Shown: positions 52,097 through 59,512 of the stretch, one piece after another | Numbering within the stretch: the first letter of the stretch is position 1 | How the letters are laid out: each line of letters starts with the position of its first letter | NCBI RefSeq assembly: GCF_002007645.1 | Contig: NZ_CP019791.1 | Coordinates: forward strand, 186,001 to 250,000 | Source: Anaerohalosphaera lusitana | GTDB taxonomy: Bacteria; Planctomycetota; Phycisphaerae; Sedimentisphaerales; Anaerohalosphaeraceae | Direction: 5' to 3' | Length of the DNA: 64,000 bases | The notes under the pieces: model-generated | Told to the model about the DNA's origin: nothing | Databases searched by the model: none | What the model saw: only the letters and a program-made list of their open reading frames with translations | Position numbers and translations under genes: made by a program

Positions 52097-52146
52097 ACGA
52101 GGGTTGCGAGCGTGTAAAGGATTAGCCAGGGGATGGAGTAGATCAA
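52048..52146 (-). pseudogene. Short frame: membrane-like segment joined to coaD tail
   Basis: From a TTG at 52146 the frame reads 32 residues: IYSIPWLILYTLATLV, then HRKPNPETDPTNKNA, the last part equal to the CoaD tail except Asn for Asp. The first part resembles MNHILYTLATLVRRKAKQHE at the end of the DUF4173 gene (49799 leftward). It could be a small membrane peptide or, more likely, a recombination remnant. No strong ribosome site. Confidence 0.3.
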
Positions 52147-52346
52147 TGTCTTTTCTTAGCATTTGAGAACACCACAAAATATAGGTCCTGAAAATTATAG
52201 AGCTATAGACTCGCGATACCTGCTTCTTTTGACTGAATTTAACTTTTCTGCATTTTCTTAAAAAACAGGAAGTCTTATTTTAGTTTTAAGGGCGAAAGTA
52301 AAATAAAAGCTCCTGTCTTTTACTTTCCCAAGCTTTTTATCTATTC

Positions 52347-53474
52347 CTAGGCGTGGAAGATTTCCAGATATCGGTCGAATATGTAATGCCGGTTACGTTT
52401 GTAACCTGTGAACTCACGCAATATATTGTGGTCCTCCATTTGCTTTATTAGATCGCCCGCAGCTTTCGGGGATAGATCCAGAAACTCTCCAGCCTCAGAA
52501 ATAGATATTACTGGACCACTGTACAGCCTATAAATTAATTTGCGAGCATTTTCGGCCCGTCTTCCAAATTGTGCAATGAGCCGGTCCATTTCTTGTTTGA
52601 GCTGGATAATTCGCTGGAATGTGTCTTTCCCTTTGTTTGCGGTTGTAACGACTGCATTTAAGAAAAACTTAACCCAGTGAAGCACGTCGTTTGATTCTCT
52701 GACACGGGAAAGTGCATCGTAATAAGAGTTTCTGTTCTTTTCAAAGAAATCTGACAGGTATAATGATGGTTTGGCCAGTAATCCATTGCCGACGAAATAG
52801 AAAGTGATTAGTAGTCTGCCGATCCTGCCGTTGCCATCGCAGAAAGGGTGGATGGTCTCGAACTGGTAGTGCGCAATGGCAGCCTTAATAAGGTGTGGAA
52901 CATCGATATCTTCATTGTGCAGAAAGTTCTCAAAGTCGTTCATTAGATTAGAAACTTCCACATGTGAAGGCGGTATGTACATCGCATCGTTGAGCCCAGA
53001 TCCCCCAATCCAATTTTGACTTCTGCGAAACTCTCCGGGGGACTTATGTTCACCTCTAGCACCGTCCATCAGAATTGCATGCATCTCACACAGCAGCCTT
53101 GAAGAGAGAGGGAACTCCCTCAGTCGCTCGACGCCATGATTCATAGCCTTGATATAATTCTGTACTTCCTGCCAATCATTCCGTTTTTCTGGGGCGATGT
53201 CATTCTGGTCCATCACCACCTCATCCATCTCAGTCATGGTACCCTCGATTCGGCTGGAAGTCTGGGCTTCCTTTATTATGTGCATACGAATAAATAAGTC
53301 TATATCAGGCACAATGAAGGAAAATGCATTGAGCTCGCCAAGGGCTTGGATAGCTTTCTCCAGTAATACATTAACTTTTGGATCATGCCACACCCAGGTA
53401 TGGTTGATGTACGCTGGGCTAAAGCTTTTGTATTGGTACTGCTTAAGATACTTGCCAGCCTCGAAGTCTTTCAT
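52347..53474 (-). CDS. Fic-domain protein (AMPylase-type) with N-terminal inhibitory motif
   Basis: Fic proteins transfer AMP or other phosphate groups to target proteins. From 53474 the protein has 375 residues. The catalytic loop is complete: HPFCDGNGRIGRLL (His209). The N-terminal region has the class II inhibitory helix TSSRIEGT (S/T-x-x-x-E-G/N, Glu77), so activity should be kept in check in cis. The C-terminal 90 residues look like a winged helix (ISEAGEFLDLSPKAAGDLIKQ), as in Fic proteins of the SoFic type. The gene is AT-rich, unlike coaD and DUF4173, and is bracketed by two copies of the coaD tail, so it is probably acquired. A target protein cannot be predicted. Confidence 0.92.
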   Translation of the reverse strand: MKDFEAGKYLKQYQYKSFSPAYINHTWVWHDPKVNVLLEKAIQALGELNAFSFIVPDIDLFIRMHIIKEAQTSSRIEGTMTEMDEVVMDQNDIAPEKRNDWQEVQNYIKAMNHGVERLREFPLSSRLLCEMHAILMDGARGEHKSPGEFRRSQNWIGGSGLNDAMYIPPSHVEVSNLMNDFENFLHNEDIDVPHLIKAAIAHYQFETIHPFCDGNGRIGRLLITFYFVGNGLLAKPSLYLSDFFEKNRNSYYDALSRVRESNDVLHWVKFFLNAVVTTANKGKDTFQRIIQLKQEMDRLIAQFGRRAENARKLIYRLYSGPVISISEAGEFLDLSPKAAGDLIKQMEDHNILREFTGYKRNRHYIFDRYLEIFHA

Positions 53475-53573
53475 ATTCATTGATTTTGCTCGCGTTTAAA
53501 GCCTCATGAAGTTCATTCACATTTGATCTATGAATATAGATAACGTTCGTAACCGGCCAAGATGGATTTAGGT

Positions 53574-54104
53574 TCAGGCGTCTTTGTTTGTTGGGTCGGT
53601 TTCGGGGTTTGGTTTTCGGTGGGCGACTCTTTCCTGGAGGCGTTTGTAGACTGGGGCGGGGATGAGGTTTGAGACGTCGCCGCCGAGGAGGGCTACTTCG
53701 CGGACCATTGTTGAGCTGACGAAGCCGTACTCTTCGCTGGTCATGATGAAGACGGTTTCGACGCCCGCGACGGCACGGTTTGTCATGGCGAGCTGGAACT
53801 CGTACTGGACGTCGGTGAGGTTTCGCAGGCCTCTGAGCATGACGTCGGCGTGGACCTGTTTTGCGAATTCGACGGTTAGGCAGGCGTAGCTCTGGACGGT
53901 GACGCGGGGCATGTCGGTGACGAGTTCGCGGATCATCTCGACGCGTTCGGCGGGGGTGAAGAGCTGGTCCTTGGTGGGGTTCTGGCCGATGGCGATGATG
54001 ACGCGGTCGAAGAGTTTTACGCCGCGTTCGATGACGTCGATGTGGCCCTTTGTGATGGGGTCGAACGAGCCGGGGAATATGGCGGTGACGGGATCGTGGT
54101 GCAT
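53574..54104 (-). CDS. coaD: Phosphopantetheine adenylyltransferase
   Basis: CoaD makes dephospho-CoA from 4'-phosphopantetheine and ATP. It starts MHHDPVTAIFPGSFDPITKGHIDVI, with the nucleotide-binding T/HxGH motif, then VMLRGLRNLTDVQYEFQLAMTNR, and closes with EYGFVSSTMVREVALLGGD (the ISSTxVR motif). At 176 residues it is slightly longer than usual: the hydrophilic tail VAHRKPNPETDPTNKDA is extra, and its DNA is repeated at 52048-52096. It lies 24 bp after the HD-like gene on the same strand. Confidence 0.96.
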   Translation of the reverse strand: MHHDPVTAIFPGSFDPITKGHIDVIERGVKLFDRVIIAIGQNPTKDQLFTPAERVEMIRELVTDMPRVTVQSYACLTVEFAKQVHADVMLRGLRNLTDVQYEFQLAMTNRAVAGVETVFIMTSEEYGFVSSTMVREVALLGGDVSNLIPAPVYKRLQERVAHRKPNPETDPTNKDA

Positions 54105-54128
54105 TTTTGGATTCCTGAGCTTAGTTGG

Positions 54129-54845
54129 TTAGCCTGCTTTTTCGTTTAGTGGGTCGAGCGATTCGAGGATCATTTCTTCAAGATCGCGGGCTGAATTTTC
54201 GAGCTGGAGCTGGGTCATGAATTTTTCGGCGACGGAGAAGCGGCGGGCGGCGAGCTCGCGGACGGTGTCGAAGTTGAAGCTTTCGTCGAGGCGGGTTTGC
54301 CAGTAGTGGTAGTCGATCTTGCGTTTCCAGCTTTGCAGTGCGTCGGTGGCGGACTTGCCGTGGATGGCGTAGCGGCGGAATTCGTTGAAGATGCCGACTG
54401 CGCCCATGTCGTCGAGGGAGCGGGCGTCGGCGAGGATGAGGGCCTCGGTGGTTTTGGTGAGACGGTTGGAGGATTCGTAGATGATCTTGTTTATTTTGTC
54501 GATCTTCGGGCCGGGGATGATATTGGTGAGTTTTTCGGTGGCGATCTGGGTGGAGAAGTCGTGGAGGTCGGACGTGCTGACGTCGGCGAGGGAGACGCGG
54601 TTTGCGGGGTCCTCGGGGTCGGCGTAGCGGGCGAAGCCTGCGTCGCAGAAGTATGCGGCGGCGGTGAGGCAGAAGCGGTCGACGGAGAGGCCGCTGTTGG
54701 TGATCTCGGGGAGGCGGGCGATGTGTTCGACATTGCGGACGAGGCGTTGGGTTCGGTCCCAGAGCCAGGTGTCGTGTTTGCCGCTTAGGGTTGGTACGGC
54801 GACGGCCTGGTGGGCGAGTTCTCTGATAGCGTCGGTTTGTGCCAT
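54129..54845 (-). CDS. Degenerate HD-domain (phosphohydrolase-like) protein
   Basis: Helical protein of 238 residues with the spacing of an HD domain but missing ligands: the first His region reads LWDRTQRLVRNVEHIARL, the central His-Asp is replaced by Cys-Asp in AAYFCDAGFARY, and a later Asp is present in ILADARSLDDMGAVG. The C-terminal 70 residues are helical, with WKRKIDYHYWQTRLDESF. Canonical HD enzymes are metal phosphohydrolases of nucleotides; here metal binding is doubtful. It is upstream of coaD on the same strand with 24 bp between, so a link to CoA supply is possible but unproved. Confidence 0.6.
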   Translation of the reverse strand: MAQTDAIRELAHQAVAVPTLSGKHDTWLWDRTQRLVRNVEHIARLPEITNSGLSVDRFCLTAAAYFCDAGFARYADPEDPANRVSLADVSTSDLHDFSTQIATEKLTNIIPGPKIDKINKIIYESSNRLTKTTEALILADARSLDDMGAVGIFNEFRRYAIHGKSATDALQSWKRKIDYHYWQTRLDESFNFDTVRELAARRFSVAEKFMTQLQLENSARDLEEMILESLDPLNEKAG

Positions 54846-55098
54846 TTGCTGCTCCGTGATTTTGCGGCCTGGCGCGCGGGTGTTCGTCGGAACGTAAACT
54901 GCTGGTGCGGCGTCGGCTGCGGCCGGTCAGTCGCTTTGGGTAAACATTTGGGCACCTCTAACAATTCATTTTGTCGGACAAGCGAATCTTTTTGATTCCG
55001 AGCGGCGTCAGACAAAACCCGCTTTAGCTACAACTAAAGCTGATTTGTCTTCCTTGCCGGAACACAAAAATCTTCTACTTGCCGCTCAAAAGCAATTA

Positions 55099-55896
55099 TT
55101 AGAGCCACCCTTTATCTTTTATTTGCCGGACCTGTGCTTCGGTCAGGCCCTGGGGCTCGATGCCCGCGTTTTTGCAGAGCAGGTATATTGTAGCGGCCTT
55201 GTTGGCTATGTCAATTAAATCAAAAGACTTATGCGGGGTGGGGGCGACGGCGAGGGCGCCGTGCTTTTCCCAGACGCAGACGGGGGTTTGGGTGAGGGCG
55301 GAGAGGGTTGCGTCGGCGACGGCCTGGCTGGCGGGCATCTCGTAGGGGACGAATGCGATGCCGTGGGGGATGTCCATTATGACTTCGGTGTGCATGGAGG
55401 ACAGCAGGGAGGTTAGGGATTCGGTATTCTGGAGCTGCGGGCAGTGGGTCAGGGCGGTGAGTTCGTTGGGGTGGGTGTGGACGACTGCGGTGGATTTGAG
55501 GCCCTTTTGGGTGTAGAGCTGGTGGATGGCGAGGTGCGAGGGGAGTTCGGAGGTGGGGCGGGCGCCGGAGGAGGGGCTCAGGAGCTCGTATGCGTCGGGG
55601 TCGGGGGTTAGGCGGATGATGCAGACGTTGTCGGAGGGGTTTGCGGCGATGTCGCGCATGGTTCGGCCGGTGGCGGTGATGACAATTAGGTTTTCGGCGA
55701 GGGCGGTGAAGGAGCGGCCGAGCTTGACGGGGGCGGCTGTGGGGGTGAGCGGATCGGCAGTGATGGGGCCGAGATTGTAGGATATGTTGCCGCCGGGGCC
55801 CTGTGCCCAGCCCTTTTCGGCGAGGAGGCGGGCGAGGGATGCGATGTCGTCGAGGGCATTGGATACTGCTGGGTTTGATTTTTCGTGCTGGTTCAT
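55099..55896 (-). CDS. Class II aldolase/adducin-family protein
   Basis: Zinc aldolase-fold protein of 265 residues from 55896 (MNQHEKSNPAVSNALDDIA). Family features are WAQGPGGNISYNLG near residue 30, the zinc pair VVHTHPNELTAL, and a later zinc His in VWEKHGALAVAP. Members cleave L-fuculose-, L-rhamnulose- or L-ribulose-1/5-phosphate and related sugars; the acidic catalytic residue is not certain by eye. The GH29 fucosidase at 10-11.4 kb makes fuculose-phosphate cleavage a reasonable guess, but no kinase or isomerase is adjacent. Confidence 0.8.
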   Translation of the reverse strand: MNQHEKSNPAVSNALDDIASLARLLAEKGWAQGPGGNISYNLGPITADPLTPTAAPVKLGRSFTALAENLIVITATGRTMRDIAANPSDNVCIIRLTPDPDAYELLSPSSGARPTSELPSHLAIHQLYTQKGLKSTAVVHTHPNELTALTHCPQLQNTESLTSLLSSMHTEVIMDIPHGIAFVPYEMPASQAVADATLSALTQTPVCVWEKHGALAVAPTPHKSFDLIDIANKAATIYLLCKNAGIEPQGLTEAQVRQIKDKGWL

Positions 55897-56076
55897 AGCA
55901 ACTCCGCATTGTAGTCTCAAAGCTAAGACATTAGCGACACATGGTGCGTCCGGTCAAGCTAATTCGTGCTGAGAGGGTTCCAGAGGTAAGTTACGCCATG
56001 AAATATAACCAATTTTTGCGTTTTCTCCATTTTTTTCTGAGAATTTCAGGCCTGAACAGCATTATATAATAGAAAG

Positions 56077-56172
56077 AAAATGATGAAAGCCCGACGGTTG
56101 ATGCCGTTGCTGATAAATCACACTCTTCACTCAGCCGAGTCCGGGAGCACTTTCTGGATTCGGCTCTTTTTT
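56077..56172 (+). ncRNA. Candidate small RNA, copy 1
   Basis: A TATAAT box (56065-56070) is followed, after about 45 unique bases, by a conserved 55-base 3' part: ATCACACTCTTCACTCAGCC, then a stem AGCCGAGTCC/GGATTCGGCT and six T. No coding frame. Near-identical 3' part in copy 2 at 56494-56548, with only two base changes. Confidence 0.5.
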
Positions 56173-56267
56173 GACTCATGAAAGTGATAGTTTTGGTGCT
56201 GAGTCAGGCCGAGATCTGTGTTTTAGTGAGGGGCAGATTCTTGTGAAAGAAGCCTCAAGTTAACAAC

Positions 56268-56356
56268 CACGGGTTAAAACCCGTGTGGCATAGCCGCTTT
56301 CGGACTTAGCCCGTCCGCCTTTGGCGGATAACTTCATCTATGGGTTAACACCCGTA
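56268..56356. repeat. Inverted-repeat element, CACGGGTT type
   Basis: CACGGGTT-AA-AACCCGTG (56268-56285), then GGCATAGCCG, GGACTTAGCCCGTCCGCC and GGGTTAACACCCGTAG. It lies between the two sRNA-like units. Hairpins of this kind are common intergenic repeats in many bacteria. Confidence 0.5.
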
Positions 56357-56456
56357 GAATTGCGGTGGAATATTAAATCAGGACTTGAAAAATTTTGTTT
56401 TTTTGGCAGTTTTAGCTTTGACTTTGGCAAATATCCTGCTATTTTATAATTGTACA

Positions 56457-56548
56457 ATTTGAAAATTTAGACAGCGAGAATAGCTGTTAACGAATCACAC
56501 TCTTCACTCAGCCGGGTCCGGAAGCACTTTCTGGATTCGGCTCTTTTT
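56457..56548 (+). ncRNA. Candidate small RNA, copy 2
   Basis: TATAAT (56445-56450), with TTGGCA 15 bases before it, precedes about 37 unique bases and the 55-base 3' part shared with copy 1 (56494-56548), which ends in a hairpin and five T. The two copies differ in AGCCGA/AGCCGG and CGGGAG/CGGAAG, which keep the stem. Confidence 0.5.
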
Positions 56549-56630
56549 ATGCGCTGAGCTGCTGGGGAACCGCTGGGGGATGATCGGCATTCTTTTGCGC
56601 GGATATTTGCGGGTGGTCTGAAAGGCAGAT

Positions 56631-58460
56631 TTAGGGCAGGTTTGTTTCTACGTTGTTTTGTTGGCAGTAGGATTGGATCGCTTCGGTGAAGGTTGGGCCG
56701 TAGGTTTTTGCTTTTTTCTGGCCTATGCCTTTTATCTGGATGAGGGTGCGGTATTCCGTGGGGCGTTTGGCGGCGAGCAGGCGGAGGGTTGCGTCTGAGA
56801 GGACGACAAAGGCGGGGACGCGTTTTTTGTCGGAGAGTTCGCGGCGAATCTCGCGGAGCTGCTCGAAAAGATCCTTATCGACGCCCTGCCAGGCTTTTTC
56901 TTCGACGGCGGAGACCTGTTTGACGGTGGAGCGGGACTGGCGGACGGGTTTGAGCAGGCGTGGAGTTAGGTCGCCCTTGAGGATCTGGCCCGCGGACTGG
57001 GTGAGAGTGAGGTTGCGGTATGGGCCGGTCTTTTTGATATGGCCCTGGTTGGCGAGCTGTTCGATCCAGTCGCGAACGATGCCTCGGGTGCGGTCGGATA
57101 GAAGTGCGAAGGTGGTGAGTTCGTGGTGGTCGTTGGCGGTGATGTCTTTGTCTTTTGCGCCGATGAGGACGCGAGCGGTGTAGTCGGCGGGGTATTTCTG
57201 CTCGAGGCGAGCGATGCAGGAGATGATCTTCTGGGCGGTGATGAGAGATTCGGGGAGAGTTTCGATGGTGCCGAGGCACATGTCGCAGGCGGCGCAGGAG
57301 GATTTTTCGAGGGTCTGGCCGAAGTAGGCGGAGAGGGACTTGTGTCGGCAGCGGAAGGAGTGGACGAAGTCGTAGGCCTGGGAGAGTTTGTCCATGGCTG
57401 CGCGTTTTGGCTCGGGTTCGAGGTCCCTGAGGAGGAACTTCCAGGTGTGGTAGTCCTTGTCGGCGTAGAAGAGGGCGCAATGTGCGTCTAGGCCGTCGCG
57501 GCCGGCTCGGCCGGACTCCTGCTGATAATTTTCGAGGGATTTGGGCATGCCGGTGTGAATGACGTAGCGGACGTTGGATTTGTCGATGCCCATGCCGAAG
57601 GCGACGGTGGCGACGATTATGTTGACGCGGTCGTAGATGAAGGCTTCCTGGTTGAATTTGCGGATGTGGTCGGCGAGGCCCGCGTGGTACGGGAGGGCCT
57701 TGTATCCGGCGGCGGTGAGTTCGGCGGTGAGGGTGTCGACGTCCTTGCGGCGGATGCAGTAGACGATGCCGGGGTCGGATGGGTGTGCGTCGATGACCTT
57801 ACGGACCTGGGCGAGGCGGTCGTTGAGGGGGGCGATGCTGTATATAAGGTTGGGGCGGTCGAAGGAGCCGACGAGGATCTCGGGGTCGGTGAGGTTGAGC
57901 TGGTCGACGATGTCGCGGCGGACGCGTTCGGTGGCTGTGGCGGTGTAGGCGTGGACGGCAACGTCGGGGAATATCTCCTTGAGGCGGTCGAGCTGGCGGT
58001 ACTCGGGGCGGAAATCGTGGCCCCACATGCTGACGCAGTGGGCCTCGTCGATTGCGATAAGGGAGAGCTTTGTGGACTTTAGCATCTCGATGGAGGGGTC
58101 GGTGAGGAGGCGTTCGGGTGAGATGTAGAGGAGCTTTACTTTGCCGGCGGTGATGCAGGAGGTGACGGCCTGGCGGTGGGGTGGAGTCATGGAGCTGTCG
58201 AGGCGGGCTGCGGGTATGCCGCACTGCTGGAGGGCGTCGACCTGGTCCTTCATGAGGGATATGAGGGGTGAGACGACGACGGCCATGCCGGGGAGGGTGA
58301 CGGCTGGGACCTGGTAGCAGAGGGATTTGCCGCCTCCGGTGGGCAAGACGACGAGAGAGTCGCGGTGGTCGAGCGCAGCGGTGACGGCATCGGTCTGTAG
58401 GGGGCGGAAGGTGGTGTAGCCCCAGTATTTTTTCAGCGCTTCGGTCGCCTGTTCGATCAT
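56631..58460 (-). CDS. recQ: ATP-dependent DNA helicase RecQ
   Basis: RecQ unwinds DNA 3' to 5' in recombination and repair. The 609-residue protein has motif I PTGGGKSLCYQVPA, motif II DEAHCVSMWGHDFRPEY, YHAGL, GMGIDKSNVRYVIH and QESGRAGRDGL. The RQC zinc site is FRCRHKSLSAYFG followed by CAACDMC. The C-terminal HRDC domain includes LFEQLREIRRELSDKKRVP and FVVLSDATL. Length and order are those of the full bacterial RecQ. It ends near the sRNA-like units, with which it is convergent. Confidence 0.97.
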   Translation of the reverse strand: MIEQATEALKKYWGYTTFRPLQTDAVTAALDHRDSLVVLPTGGGKSLCYQVPAVTLPGMAVVVSPLISLMKDQVDALQQCGIPAARLDSSMTPPHRQAVTSCITAGKVKLLYISPERLLTDPSIEMLKSTKLSLIAIDEAHCVSMWGHDFRPEYRQLDRLKEIFPDVAVHAYTATATERVRRDIVDQLNLTDPEILVGSFDRPNLIYSIAPLNDRLAQVRKVIDAHPSDPGIVYCIRRKDVDTLTAELTAAGYKALPYHAGLADHIRKFNQEAFIYDRVNIIVATVAFGMGIDKSNVRYVIHTGMPKSLENYQQESGRAGRDGLDAHCALFYADKDYHTWKFLLRDLEPEPKRAAMDKLSQAYDFVHSFRCRHKSLSAYFGQTLEKSSCAACDMCLGTIETLPESLITAQKIISCIARLEQKYPADYTARVLIGAKDKDITANDHHELTTFALLSDRTRGIVRDWIEQLANQGHIKKTGPYRNLTLTQSAGQILKGDLTPRLLKPVRQSRSTVKQVSAVEEKAWQGVDKDLFEQLREIRRELSDKKRVPAFVVLSDATLRLLAAKRPTEYRTLIQIKGIGQKKAKTYGPTFTEAIQSYCQQNNVETNLP

Positions 58461-58879
58461 TGGTTCGGCCCGGTTATTGGTGCTGTTAGAAGGATTATGA
58501 GGGCATGTTATTGCGGGGGCGGTTCGGTGTCAAGAAGGGGTTTAGTAAGGTTGGGGGAGGTTATCGGTCGCGACATGGTCCCATAACTGGCAAGGCGGTC
58601 CAGAAAGTGAAGATTTTCATGAAAAACAGTGCCTGTAAATTTGCGATGTCGTGATTGGAAGTTATGTTTTAATAGGTTCGTAAAACGGTTTTAGCCACGG
58701 TTTGCAGGTCAGATTTGCAACGATCGTGAAAATACATACGCGATAATTCTTTTGAGTCGACGGACGAGCCAGAGATGCCGTGGTAATTGTGAAAAAGGGT
58801 TAAATTATTCTTGGTGAAGTAGCCGATATGGTGTATATCTAATTGTGCAACGAGTTACTAACCGGATAGGGTCAAACTG
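58461..58879. other. Intergenic region between recQ and the PGRP-like gene
   Basis: About 420 bp, AT-richer than the flanking genes, with no credible gene. The right end carries the promoter for the + strand gene (58811-58839). I see no repeat or terminator of note in the rest. Confidence 0.45.
58811..58839 (+). promoter_or_regulatory. Sigma-70-type promoter
   Basis: TTGGTG (58811-58816), 17-base spacer, TATATC (58834-58839), 41 bases before the start of the secreted PGRP-like protein. Confidence 0.5.
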
Positions 58880-59362
58880 ATGAAAAATCCCGCCAGAACA
58901 GCGAAGGTCGTAGTCTCGCTAATCGTGTCGATGACACTTGGCGCGGGTATTCTCATGGCTTTGGATGACAAAGCTATCTCCGAGGGGGCATTCAGCCTGG
59001 CGAGCTACACGCGTCTGAACAGTATTGACAAGGCAGCGAATCCTGTCGAGGCAGCGCTTCGGCAGTGGGAGCAGGTCGAGGTCTACTGTGCGAATATCAG
59101 CAGTGATACCGACAGCCATTTCACTATCTACAACGACGTGCTCGGTGAGGACGGCGTTATCGAGCAGACCAACAGTTGGCGTAAGCAGCGTAGCTGCGAT
59201 GCGGACGGGAGCAAGACGATCCGAGTTTGTGTGGTCACGGGGGTTGAGAACAAGCCTTCGGATTGTCAGCTCAAGAGGACGGCGGCACTGATCGAGAAGC
59301 TCCGCCGCAAATGCGGTATCAACAACCGCGACATCTACTATCCTTCGAACTGGCAGATATAG
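58880..59362 (+). CDS. Secreted PGRP/amidase-2-like protein, degenerate
   Basis: Protein of 160 residues with a hydrophobic N-terminus (about residues 9-28) that could be a signal or anchor. Two segments resemble the peptidoglycan-recognition/amidase fold: HFTIYNDVLGEDGVIEQTNSWRKQ, and the late LKRTAALIEKLRRKCGINNRDIYYPS, which is like the helix and strand before the catalytic His in amidases. The zinc histidines are not all present, so it may bind wall fragments and not cut them. Assignment is tentative. A promoter lies just upstream; the pckG gene is convergent. Confidence 0.5.
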   Translation: MKNPARTAKVVVSLIVSMTLGAGILMALDDKAISEGAFSLASYTRLNSIDKAANPVEAALRQWEQVEVYCANISSDTDSHFTIYNDVLGEDGVIEQTNSWRKQRSCDADGSKTIRVCVVTGVENKPSDCQLKRTAALIEKLRRKCGINNRDIYYPSNWQI

Positions 59363-59512
59363 CCGGGGCAGCAGTTTCAACAGTTTGCTGTAAGTCAGTA
59401 TGGATCCCACTTATGTGATGAGTGGTATTTTTGCGCGCTGAGACGGGTATGCAGACGGGTGCATAGCGCGTGGGGCAGGAGGCCGGTGAATATCTGGTTA
59501 TGTTCAGCGGGT

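Larger units (their letters stand above)
52005..52346. other. Intergenic region left of the fic gene
   Basis: About 340 bp. It holds the left copy of the coaD-tail repeat (52048-52096) and the short reading frame that uses it (52048-52146). The rest is AT-rich, with a TTTTAGTTTTAAGG-type stretch near 52280 and a short inverted GAAAGTAAAATAAAAG/CTTTTACTTTCCC pair (about 52301-52329), which may terminate the Fic transcript. Confidence 0.45.
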
